In this document: positions 1 to 5,668 of the stretch, piece by piece
How the letters are laid out: each line of letters begins with the position of its first letter
Numbering within the stretch: the stretch's first letter is position 1
Assembly (NCBI GenBank): GCA_964414595.1
Contig: CAYPXJ010000071.1
Location: 1-6,257 of the forward strand
Length of the DNA: 6,257 bases
Direction of reading: 5' to 3'
Origin: CAYPXJ01 sp964414595
GTDB lineage: Bacteria > Pseudomonadota > Alphaproteobacteria > Rickettsiales > CAIJLX01
Notes under the pieces: generated by a model
What the model was told of the DNA's origin: nothing
The model's input: the letters and a program-made list of their open reading frames with translations, nothing else
The model's database searches: none
Position numbers and translations under genes: made by a program

Positions 1-1153
1 TTTGAGAAGGGTCGTATTCGTCTCGATACACTGCCGTAAGAACGATGGATTTAATCCTATCAGAATTCAGGTGAACCGAGTTTTCAGAGATCGCTCCTAG
101 ACGGAAGAAGTCTTTAAGCATCAGGTAGATTTCATCGGGTTGCTTTATCTCTTCTGTCCTCTTTTTCTGCTTACTCGTTAACTTTATTTCTGCATCTTTA
201 TACCGGATACTATCAAGTTTTAAGCAAACTTCTGTGATAAACAGATCAAGGAGAGGTGATTTGCTTGGAACAGCAACCATAAAACGCTTCTTCTCCAGAA
301 GCATATCTAGCGCTTTTTCCAGCCTAAAAGCGCGCTGCTGCTTCGGAAACGCCGGTATCTCGGCATGGCCAAATTTTTCCTTAGCGAAAGCGCGATGAGT
401 ATTTAGCCGTGTAGTGCTGTTTTCACAGCAGACATTAACAATACCCTTAGCCCTGTCATAGGCAATAGCGATTTGGAACACTGGAATGAACCGGATATCA
501 TCAATCTCACTTTCAACCTCATTCCACACCTCTTGGCTGGCCGGAAGATCGTCTGTACGGAAGAAAATATACTGCACACCTTGCAGTTCAAAATTATCTC
601 TTTTGCAACGTTGACCGCGCTGCTCATCTTTTAAGTATTTCTGCACAGCGCTTTGTATGGCGTTTAGATCTTCTTCGCTTAAGGCTTCACATTTTTCCGG
701 CGTGTAATCTTGTCGCTGACCCCAGTATCGCTTATTCTGGTGTTCCAGCGAAGCAACCAGGTAACACTTATCAACCTGATCAGGGAATTTAGCGCAGCAT
801 AACATGCACTTGTCATAGGAATTGTCTTTATAATCGTCGAGAAAGTTCATCTCTTTTTTTCCGGCAAGACCGCTGGATTGCAGAAATCTTAAATATTCGT
901 GGCCCTTTGTCAGGAAATACGTTCGCTGCAGCAGCTTATAAATTGGCTTTTTATCCGGATCGCTTAATCCTTTGATCGCGTTTTCCAGAGCCGTTACGTA
1001 TTCTTTTTTTTGCTGCGCTTTGAGGTGCTCCGGCAATATTGGCAATATCAGTGATTTGGTTATCCCCAACTCATCCAGACATTGCTTAAAAACTTCTGGC
1101 GTTGTCATACGCAGGACAGTTGCAACGCTAAACCCACGCAAAATATTTGCCAC
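1..1153 (-). CDS. Hypothetical cytosolic protein, 3' end beyond the left edge
   Basis: An uninterrupted minus-strand frame of 384 codons reaches the left edge, so the C-terminus is missing. I do not recognise the family. The chosen start is GTG at 1153: it directly follows an in-frame TGA and has a GGAG motif at 1162-1165, eight bases upstream. The first ATG (1108, residue 16) has no such motif. The protein is mostly hydrophilic and helical, with no signal peptide or membrane segment. A cysteine group (C116, C119, C120, C130, with C155 further on) could bind a metal. Residues 190-245 look like alternating strands (GVQYIFF, FIPVFQIAIAY, GIVNVCC), and the part after residue 250 is lysine-rich. 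It is divergent from the nuclease gene. A role in nucleic-acid handling or defence is possible but unsupported. The reading frame is secure; the function is unknown. Confidence 0.85.
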   Translation of the reverse strand, partial: MANILRGFSVATVLRMTTPEVFKQCLDELGITKSLILPILPEHLKAQQKKEYVTALENAIKGLSDPDKKPIYKLLQRTYFLTKGHEYLRFLQSSGLAGKKEMNFLDDYKDNSYDKCMLCCAKFPDQVDKCYLVASLEHQNKRYWGQRQDYTPEKCEALSEEDLNAIQSAVQKYLKDEQRGQRCKRDNFELQGVQYIFFRTDDLPASQEVWNEVESEIDDIRFIPVFQIAIAYDRAKGIVNVCCENSTTRLNTHRAFAKEKFGHAEIPAFPKQQRAFRLEKALDMLLEKKRFMVAVPSKSPLLDLFITEVCLKLDSIRYKDAEIKLTSKQKKRTEEIKQPDEIYLMLKDFFRLGAISENSVHLNSDRIKSIVLTAVYRDEYDPSQ

Positions 1154-1185
1154 TCAACATACTCCATATAGACGGGTAAGCGTTG

Positions 1186-1191
1186 ATTATA
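1186..1191 (-). promoter_or_regulatory. Probable -10 element for the leftward hypothetical gene
   Basis: On the minus strand this is a perfect TATAAT, 20 bases before the GGAG ribosome binding site and about 32 bases before the GTG start at 1153. The -35 is poor: the best match is TTCGTA at a 16-base spacing. Position and -10 quality fit a sigma-70 promoter, but the surrounding DNA is AT-rich, so chance matches are possible. Confidence 0.4.
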
Positions 1192-1226
1192 TACAATATA
1201 TGCTATTTACGAAGCATTATTTACTG

Positions 1227-1242
1227 CTATAAATTTTTATAG
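1227..1242. other. Near-perfect AT-rich palindrome between divergent genes
   Basis: CTATAAATTTTTATAG forms 7-bp arms around a two-base centre. It lies between the divergent hypothetical and nuclease genes, so it could be an operator or part of a promoter. AT-rich palindromes of this size also arise by chance. Confidence 0.25.
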
Positions 1243-1396
1243 TTAATCACTGAAATGACAAATGTACGGAGCGATTTTATCCAGGTGCTTCGCAACTCAT
1301 CATGCTATATCGCAGCCTTTGTCGTTTACCTTTCTCTGTAAACGTTTATGAATAGATAGCGTATTGAACATCCGCAGCTTCAGGGACCGGTAGGAA

Positions 1397-2809
1397 ATGA
1401 TCCGCGCAAGTGACGCGAGAGCCTGGACAGAGTGCCCGCGCCGCGCGTGGTATCTACATAATCCGCCGCCGGGAATGGCCATGTCTGCGCCCGGCGCTAT
1501 GGATACGCTGATTGAACAGCTGGGCATGCGGCATGAATGGAGCGTTAAGCGCAACCTAGAGCATTTCTACCAAGTAGTAGAAGCAGTGTCGGAAAACCAT
1601 ACGCAGACGCTTATGCAGGCAAAGGTAGAGGTAATCTATCAGCCAAAGCTTTCTAAAAACGGTGTGGTGGGCTGGCCCGATTTCCTGATTCTGCATTCCT
1701 CCGGCGAGTACCAGCCAGCGGATGCAAAGCTTGCGCGCGATGAAGGGAAAAAGCCAATTCAGATACAATTAGGAATATACCGCAGACTGCTTGGCACATC
1801 GCTTCCGGCAAAAGTATTTCTGGGCAATGGTGAGACAGCAGAAATCGGAGAGGAAGCCAATACGCTGGTAGATCGCTTCCTAGAAGATATGCAGCGCATC
1901 CTTTCCAGAGACACGCCACCACCGGCGCGCTATTCGGAAAGCAAATGCAAAACCTGCAGTTATGACGGCATCTGCAAACCGGAATTCGAACGCAAACGCG
2001 ATATCACGCTGATTTACGGTGTATCGGTCAAGCATGCCGTGGGTCTGGAAGCGCAGGGACTGGATACCATCGAAAAGCTGGCCGCTGCCGATCCTGCCGC
2101 AATAAAAGACATTCCTTTTGTTAAAGGGCACGAAGCCAAGCAGCGCATCGTAGCCCAAGCAAAGTCCTACCTAGACGGTGAAATACGCCAGCTTAAGCCA
2201 TTGCACCTGCCGCACGGAACCTGGGTGCATTTTGATATAGAGGCCAATCCTCTTACCCAGTCAGGAGAGGAACACGTGTATCTTTGGGGACTGCTCAAGC
2301 CGCCTTACACTGGAAGGGACGCATACGAATACATCTGGACGGATCATGAGCAGCAAGGTCGTATAGGCTGGGAGGCGTTTCTAGCCACTGTTGCACGCTA
2401 TCGGCAAATATATAAGAACCTCATCCTCGCGCATTATCACCATTACGAAATTACCCATATTCGCCGCTATGCCGAGCGATACGACATGCAGGATCATCCG
2501 GTAGTGCAATGGCTGCTTGGGGAAGATACTCCGCTCTTTGATCTGTGTAAGCTGGTAACGGAATGCCTTGTGCTCCCTATCTCAAGCTACAGCCTGAAGG
2601 TAATATGCAAAGATAAGCGGCTGGTAAATTTCCAATGGGCAGACGCGGATTCCGGCTCGCAGTGGTCGGTGGTGCAGTTTGTCAACTATCTTAGTTCGCT
2701 CATCCCGTCAGACCGCGAGCGCATAAAGCGGGATATCCTTACCTATAACTACGATGACGTGGTGGCTACCCGGAAACTGGAAGAATGGCTGCGGAAAGCA
2801 TTTATATGA
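1397..2809 (+). CDS. TM0106-family RecB/Cas4-like nuclease with RNase H-like exonuclease domain
   Basis: A 470-aa putative DNA nuclease with two nuclease modules. Residues 1-200 look like a Cas4/RecB-type nuclease. C13 and the trio C184, C187, C193 match the four cysteines that hold a 4Fe-4S cluster in this fold. The catalytic motifs are visible as H46/E47, D95 in GWPDF, D109-x-K111, and Q124-x3-Y128. Residues 205-260 resemble helix-hairpin-helix DNA binding (LDTIEKLAAADPAAIKDIP). Residues 275-470 form an RNase H-like (YprB/RNase_H_2) DEDD domain, with D280-x-E282, HYHHYE at 346-351, and YNYDD at 450-454. All key residues seem present, so it should be active. The ATG follows an in-frame TAG by one codon; the ribosome binding site is weak (AGGG, 11 bases away). 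It has no cas neighbours, so I read it as a stand-alone repair or defence nuclease. The family is firm; the biological role is not. Confidence 0.88.
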   Translation: MIRASDARAWTECPRRAWYLHNPPPGMAMSAPGAMDTLIEQLGMRHEWSVKRNLEHFYQVVEAVSENHTQTLMQAKVEVIYQPKLSKNGVVGWPDFLILHSSGEYQPADAKLARDEGKKPIQIQLGIYRRLLGTSLPAKVFLGNGETAEIGEEANTLVDRFLEDMQRILSRDTPPPARYSESKCKTCSYDGICKPEFERKRDITLIYGVSVKHAVGLEAQGLDTIEKLAAADPAAIKDIPFVKGHEAKQRIVAQAKSYLDGEIRQLKPLHLPHGTWVHFDIEANPLTQSGEEHVYLWGLLKPPYTGRDAYEYIWTDHEQQGRIGWEAFLATVARYRQIYKNLILAHYHHYEITHIRRYAERYDMQDHPVVQWLLGEDTPLFDLCKLVTECLVLPISSYSLKVICKDKRLVNFQWADADSGSQWSVVQFVNYLSSLIPSDRERIKRDILTYNYDDVVATRKLEEWLRKAFI

Positions 2810-2912
2810 TGGCCGCACCAGATAAGAAATATGCAGCGTTTTCGATTTAGCGTTACCCTGCCCATAAGCAATTTTACGTGTAAGATATTACAACTATCTC
2901 AATCAAGGACTG

Positions 2913-4448
2913 CTACCGGCCCCGTCCAGGCTTTGCACCAAGCTTTTCTCTCCTGTTAAGCGCGGCTAAATCATCCAGCACATCCTGTCGGATACTTCCA
3001 TCCTCCTGAACCGGAAACGCATAGTAGTTATTTTCGACTATCCGCTGCAGCGGTTCCGGCTCAAGTTTTGTTTTCGTCTCCCATTTTTTGATCGTAGCTT
3101 TTGCGACATCATGCGTGTGTTCAATGTCGGTAGGGGTCTGAAGCATCGTTTCCCGGTAAAGCCTTAGATAATCACCTACCGTATCCGCATTCTCGCGGGC
3201 AACCTTTAGCGCAATTTCAGCATCCGGCGTAAACGCTGGGGATGCCTTAACTGCACCGTTCTTCGTCTTGTATGGCAGTTTCTTTACCCATCCGCTTTGC
3301 GCCTCGCTCATTCCCAGCCCCGAGCCAATAGCGTCAACCTGATCATACAGCTTCAGCTGCAGTTTCGGATTCAGTGCAACAGCTATTTCCTTTCGCCGAT
3401 CTGCATCTTCGCTGATGTCATGCGAAAGCTTTCCGCGCAATAGGTAACGGGTGACGTGAGAAACATTAGGAAGGTCTTCATGCGCCAGATCGCCTTGGGC
3501 AACCGCATCAGTAAGCGCATGGATGACAGAAAGCGCCTGGTCTTGCATCTGTGGCGGGTAGAGCGCTTCGTGGTGGCCCAGCTTATCCAGAAATGGCTTA
3601 CTATAGACATGCTGCACCACTTCCGCGCTCTCGCCGGAACGCAAGGTAACGGCTTCCACAGGTAGGCGGAAGATATTGTCATCGAGTATTTTAAGGCTAT
3701 GCTTCAGCGTGATAGGGTGCCTGTTGTTTTCAATATGCGTGCTATACTCCGATTGTGTAACGCCAAGCTTATCTGCCATTTCCTGCGTGGTGATTCCATT
3801 GACGACGCGCAAGGCACGTAAAAAGTCCCCGGGTTTGTACTGTTCCCTGCGCTCAAATATCGACTTTATCCAGAACGCGCGCTCTTCATCGGTAATATTT
3901 TTGTATAGGAATACATCGCCTCGGGTGTTACCGAACCGCTTGGGTTCCTCGTCGTTACTGACCGGATCGAACATGGCCTGATTACTATGGGTGTCAATAC
4001 CCGCTTCTTTTACTGCTTTTGAGTGTGAGCTTCGACCATTATTTCCTGTTGAATGATGGCTGACCGGAACGAAGTCGAGACCGCTTAAATGTTTTCCAGC
4101 CGAGTCATTCAGATGGTGCGCAGAATATGCATAAAGAATATCTCCGATATGCTTGCTGATTTCTGTCCCTTCAATGGCGACATGTATTTCCCCATCCAGC
4201 ATTACCGCTGGGTTATCGTGGGGATTATGGACAGCCAACTTAATCTTATTGCCGGAATGCACTACCAGATGCGGCACTGCATTCGGCCCCAAATCCTCCA
4301 CGATATCACGAATAGCCTTCAGATGTTCCAGGTAAAGCCCAGCCCCGCGGCTGCGGAGGTCCGGAACATCTTTGCTGTCTTTGGCGATGCGGACAAAGAT
4401 TTCAGCAAACTTTTGCTTATAGTCAGTAGTTAGCAGGCTGGAATCCAT
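2913..4448 (-). CDS. Double-HTH (XRE-type) DNA-binding protein
   Basis: A 511-aa cytosolic protein. Residues 206-265 form an XRE/Cro-type helix-turn-helix region, with the clear core ITTQEMADKLGVTQSEYSTHIENN. Residues 424-482 look like a second, diverged copy: both begin GD(F/Y)LR and end in an F-x-PV or FPV motif, with nearly equal length (60 and 59 residues). Residues 1-205 and 266-423 match no domain I know; 111-160 is rich in His, Ser and Asn and is probably a loop. There is no signal peptide, membrane segment or catalytic motif. It is much longer than a typical XRE repressor of about 70-130 aa. It converges on the nuclease gene and diverges from the structured leader at 4589-4811, so it could regulate that leader or its own gene; this is inference. 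The ATG at 4448 has only a weak AAAGA-like ribosome binding site. Confidence 0.8.
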   Translation of the reverse strand: MDSSLLTTDYKQKFAEIFVRIAKDSKDVPDLRSRGAGLYLEHLKAIRDIVEDLGPNAVPHLVVHSGNKIKLAVHNPHDNPAVMLDGEIHVAIEGTEISKHIGDILYAYSAHHLNDSAGKHLSGLDFVPVSHHSTGNNGRSSHSKAVKEAGIDTHSNQAMFDPVSNDEEPKRFGNTRGDVFLYKNITDEERAFWIKSIFERREQYKPGDFLRALRVVNGITTQEMADKLGVTQSEYSTHIENNRHPITLKHSLKILDDNIFRLPVEAVTLRSGESAEVVQHVYSKPFLDKLGHHEALYPPQMQDQALSVIHALTDAVAQGDLAHEDLPNVSHVTRYLLRGKLSHDISEDADRRKEIAVALNPKLQLKLYDQVDAIGSGLGMSEAQSGWVKKLPYKTKNGAVKASPAFTPDAEIALKVARENADTVGDYLRLYRETMLQTPTDIEHTHDVAKATIKKWETKTKLEPEPLQRIVENNYYAFPVQEDGSIRQDVLDDLAALNRREKLGAKPGRGR

Positions 4449-4464
4449 CGAGCCGGTCTTTCAT
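4423..4464 (-). promoter_or_regulatory. Strong ribosome site and 13-codon ORF overlapping the start of the double-HTH gene
   Basis: The best ribosome binding site in front of the 511-aa gene is GGGAG (4472-4476). It is spaced seven bases from an ATG at 4464 that is in another frame. That ATG opens MKDRLDGFQPANY and stops at 4423, inside the main gene. The 511-aa start at 4448 lies within it. This fits a translationally coupled leader ORF, or a small frame change that moved the original start. Dropping one copy of the near-repeat GATG/GATT would fuse MKDRLD to SSLLTTDY in the main frame. Confidence 0.3.
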
Positions 4465-4522
4465 GAGAATTCTCCCAGTTTAATATAAGGCCGGACAATG
4501 TGGTATTAATCTTTTGTTACGA

Positions 4523-4528
4523 TACAAT
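4523..4528 (+). promoter_or_regulatory. Weak candidate -10 for the structured leader
   Basis: TACAAT matches the sigma-70 -10 consensus at five of six positions and lies 61 bases before the first stems of the leader. The hexamer 16 bases upstream (TGGTAT) is a poor -35. No better pair is visible between 4465 and 4589, so a promoter is expected here but its exact place is uncertain. Confidence 0.2.
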
Positions 4529-4531
4529 AAA

Positions 4532-4541
4532 CAAGGCCTTG
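4532..4541. other. Perfect 10-bp palindrome, candidate operator
   Basis: CAAGGCCTTG is a perfect inverted repeat in the space between the divergent double-HTH gene and the structured leader. Its place, just after the candidate -10 at 4523, would suit a dimeric repressor site, for example for the neighbouring HTH protein. No second copy was noticed in the window. Confidence 0.25.
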
Positions 4542-4697
4542 AATTACAACGAACTAAGGTTTTGAATTATTCCCCTTGCAAGCCTGCCACCCTAAGGTTA
4601 CCCTAACGTCAGAAGCAGCGTAGTTGCTTTCAGGGCGTCGTAACCCTTTGTCTATAGCGGTTTGTACAACCGTTACCTGTACTCCCTTCCCACTCCG

Positions 4698-4784
4698 GGT
4701 GGGGAGGCATGCGTGCATGTCCAAGGTGAAAGCCTAAAGACGCATGCGAACCTTTCTATAGACAGGTTTTACGAACTCCCCGCC
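4698..4784 (+). promoter_or_regulatory. Candidate antiterminator pairing
   Basis: Bases 4698-4706 (GGTGGGGAG) can pair with 4776-4784 (CTCCCCGCC) over nine base pairs with one G-U. The left strand is the 3' arm of the G+C-rich hairpin at 4685-4707. The right strand includes the first four bases of the terminator's 5' arm. The helix therefore excludes both that hairpin and full terminator formation, as expected of an on/off switch. Confidence 0.4.
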
Positions 4785-4811
4785 GCCAGTGCTCCTGGTG
4801 GCGTTTTGTTT
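4781..4811 (+). terminator. Intrinsic (Rho-independent) terminator before the small secreted-protein gene
   Basis: A 9-bp stem of CGCCGCCAG (4781-4789) with CTGGTGGCG (4795-4803), containing one G-U pair, has the five-base loop TGCTC and is followed directly by TTTTGTTT. The T-run on the plus-strand side fixes its direction. Its place, 13 bases before a GGAG ribosome binding site, fits transcription attenuation of the genes at 4835-5176, or the 3' end of an independent small RNA. Confidence 0.8.
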
Positions 4812-4834
4812 ACCTAACAAATCGGAGTTCAGTG

Positions 4835-4987
4835 ATGAAAACCTATCTACTACTTTTTACTACTTTAGTAAGTCTGGCTGCTTCGGCAGCGCAGGCAGGC
4901 AACTGCACTTATCCCACCGATATTGCGGCAGACGGTTCGCGCTGCGGCGACCGTGCTTCTACGGTGCGCCCGGGTGGCGGCAGGTAA
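4835..4987 (+). CDS. Small Sec-exported protein with two cysteines (50 aa)
   Basis: The ATG has a clear ribosome binding site, GGAG at 4824-4827, seven bases upstream. Residues 1-21 are a typical Sec signal peptide: a Lys, then a hydrophobic core (YLLLFTTLVSLAASA), then AQA for signal peptidase I cleavage before G22. The mature part is about 29 residues, with C24 and C37 placed to form a disulfide in the periplasm, and ends in RPGGGR. From memory, small uncharacterised proteobacterial proteins share a pattern of this kind (C-x-YP-x-D...DGxRCG-x-RA...RPGG); I cannot name a family or verify this. It lies directly after the terminator, so its expression probably depends on read-through. The function is unknown; roles as a periplasmic factor, an envelope partner of the next gene's product, or a secreted peptide are all open. 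Confidence 0.72.
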   Translation: MKTYLLLFTTLVSLAASAAQAGNCTYPTDIAADGSRCGDRASTVRPGGGR

Positions 4988-4994
4988 AGGACAT

Positions 4995-5106
4995 GGGAGG
5001 GGCAATAATGCCTTCCCTGAATTCCTATGGAAGATATCATCGCACTCGCATTTTGCGCTTTTGGCATGGCTGTGCTCCAATGGAGCTATTGCCATTACAA
5101 AGCTAA
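4995..5106 (+). promoter_or_regulatory. Very strong ribosome site and 32-codon ORF overlapping the small membrane-protein gene
   Basis: GGGAGGGG at 4995-5002 is the best ribosome binding site in the window and is well spaced from an ATG at 5008. That frame encodes 32 basic, unremarkable residues (MPSLNSYGRYHR...) and stops at 5106. It overlaps the 49-aa gene, which starts at 5027 in another frame and has no ribosome binding site of its own. The 32-codon ORF may be a leader that couples translation to the membrane-protein gene. Alternatively, ribosomes loading here may scan to the second ATG. Confidence 0.3.
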
Positions 5107-5176
5107 CCTTACGCCGGAAGAGCTGGAGAAACTGAAAGAAGAAGAGAAGCTGCTGGATCAGCTACCGCCGTTTTAG
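5027..5176 (+). CDS. Small single-pass membrane protein (49 aa)
   Basis: The frame reads MEDIIALAFCAFGMAVLQWSY and then a charged helix ending at F49. Residues 4-22 are hydrophobic enough for one membrane span and contain C9 and C22. Residues 28-45 (LTPEELEKLKEEEKLL) form a highly charged, probably coiled or amphipathic cytosolic helix. This organised composition argues for a real protein. The start is the first ATG after an in-frame TGA at 5018-5020. No ribosome binding site precedes it, so coupling to the strong site at 4995-5002 is likely. It follows the secreted-protein gene by 39 bases on the same strand and probably shares its transcript. I recognise no family. It may anchor or regulate a partner at the inner membrane, but nothing in the sequence shows which. 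Confidence 0.55.
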   Translation: MEDIIALAFCAFGMAVLQWSYCHYKANLTPEELEKLKEEEKLLDQLPPF

Positions 5177-5305
5177 GTCCATAATATGATTTCTCATAAA
5201 TGCACTATATTTATGGATATGCAGCGACACGCAACATGTTCAACAGTACTCTAAAGTCAAGATTTAAATGTTTGCTATGATATGCGAGATTAATTGCGAA
5301 TGATG
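5177..5305. other. Intergenic gap, no clear feature
   Basis: An AT-rich gap between the converging small membrane-protein gene and the antitoxin gene. TCCATAA (5178-5184) can pair with TTATGGA (5211-5217), but no T-run follows, so I do not call a terminator. No ORF or promoter is convincing. Confidence 0.5.
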
Positions 5306-5668
5306 CTATAAGAGAATCTGCCAGTTTGCATTTAGAGCTGCAGCAAGCTTTTTCGCCATCTCTTTGCCAATAGGACGTTTGCCGTTTTCCATTTCCGAGA
5401 GATGGTGCTGCCTAATATCCACTATATCGGCTAGTTGCTTCTGCGTAAGTCCTTCACGGTGACGCAAGCCACGCAGCACAGCCGCAGGGCGCGCTTGTTC
5501 ATCCGACAGCACAGGAAGCACCTGCTCTGCAGGGATATAATCCGGCTTTTGCTGCCTTGCTTCCAGCCAGGCATGCAGTTCACGACCAATGCCCCTGGGC
5601 ACCACATAGCGCTCAGGCTTGGCTGCAAGCCCCTTTAAAGTGACAGTGACTTCCTCAGTATGGCGCAT
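5306..5668 (-). CDS. XRE-family antitoxin of a RelE-type toxin-antitoxin module
   Basis: A 120-aa DNA-binding antitoxin. Residues 63-117 form an XRE/Cro helix-turn-helix (LRGLRHREGLTQKQLADIVD, then HHLSEMENGKR), with the usual LTQ-x2-LA and S-x-MENGKR hallmarks. The N-terminal half (residues 5-60) should hold the toxin-binding part. The start at ATG 5668 is preferred to a TTG at 5698 because GGGAAG (5677-5682) lies eight bases upstream and the resulting 14-base overlap with the toxin gene is typical of coupled pairs. It should neutralise the toxin by direct binding and, together with it, repress the operon at the palindromes near 5931-5987. The toxin-first order matches the HigBA-like arrangement. 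Family and role are well supported; the exact subtype is not. Confidence 0.87.
   Translation of the reverse strand: MRHTEEVTVTLKGLAAKPERYVVPRGIGRELHAWLEARQQKPDYIPAEQVLPVLSDEQARPAAVLRGLRHREGLTQKQLADIVDIRQHHLSEMENGKRPIGKEMAKKLAAALNANWQILL

Larger units (their letters stand above)
4589..4811 (+). ncRNA. Unidentified structured RNA leader ending in an intrinsic terminator
   Basis: This stretch has no convincing ORF but dense base pairing. The 5' domain has GGTTAC (4596-4601) pairing with GTAACC (4640-4645), and inside it hairpin AAGCAGC/GTTGCTT (4613-4629). A multi-branched domain follows, closed by TGTCTATAG (4649-4657) with CTATAGACA (4756-4764). This helix can be lengthened by CGTAACC (4639-4645) with GGTTTTACG (4765-4773). 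Inside are three stems: CGGTT/AACCG (4658-4672), an 8-9 bp G+C-rich hairpin (4685-4707), and GCATGCGT/ACGCATGC (4707-4747). A terminator follows. GTAACC can take part in only one of its two pairings, and the terminator has a rival helix, so this resembles a riboswitch or attenuator acting on the downstream small genes. It could instead be a free small RNA. I compared it from memory with cobalamin, FMN, TPP, c-di-GMP, SRP, RNase P and tmRNA and found no match. Confidence 0.5.

Noticed and set aside
972..1232. Plus-strand ORF of 86 codons
   Set aside because: It lies mostly opposite the long leftward gene at 1-1153, has Ser/Cys-rich composition typical of an antisense shadow, and ends in the AT-rich intergenic gap.
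1653..1922. Minus-strand ORFs within the nuclease gene
   Set aside because: They are antisense to strongly conserved nuclease motifs and have no recognisable features.
2871..2895. Small palindromes (TTAC-GT-GTAA and TGTAA-GATA-TTACA) between the converging nuclease and double-HTH genes
   Set aside because: The stems are four to five A/T-rich base pairs without an adjacent T-run, so they do not qualify as terminators.
3676..3981. Plus-strand ORF of 101 codons inside the double-HTH gene
   Set aside because: It is opposite a conserved HTH domain with clear protein features; its own translation shows no domain or start signal.
4607..4635. GAAGCAGC resembling the SRP RNA core
   Set aside because: The flanking symmetric loop and GGAAGG context of SRP RNA are missing; the match is eight bases only.
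4721..4740. GGTGAAAGCC loop resembling parts of cobalamin, FMN or RNase P RNAs
   Set aside because: Only the short GGTGAAA word matches. The other conserved blocks of those RNAs, such as the cobalamin GCTG...CGCAACTG or the FMN CACCGGCGG, are absent.
4789..5106. Plus-strand ORF of 105 codons across the small-gene region
   Set aside because: It begins inside the terminator hairpin, has no ribosome site, and overlaps the well-supported 50-aa secreted protein in another frame. Only the ATG at 5008 in this frame has a good start signal.
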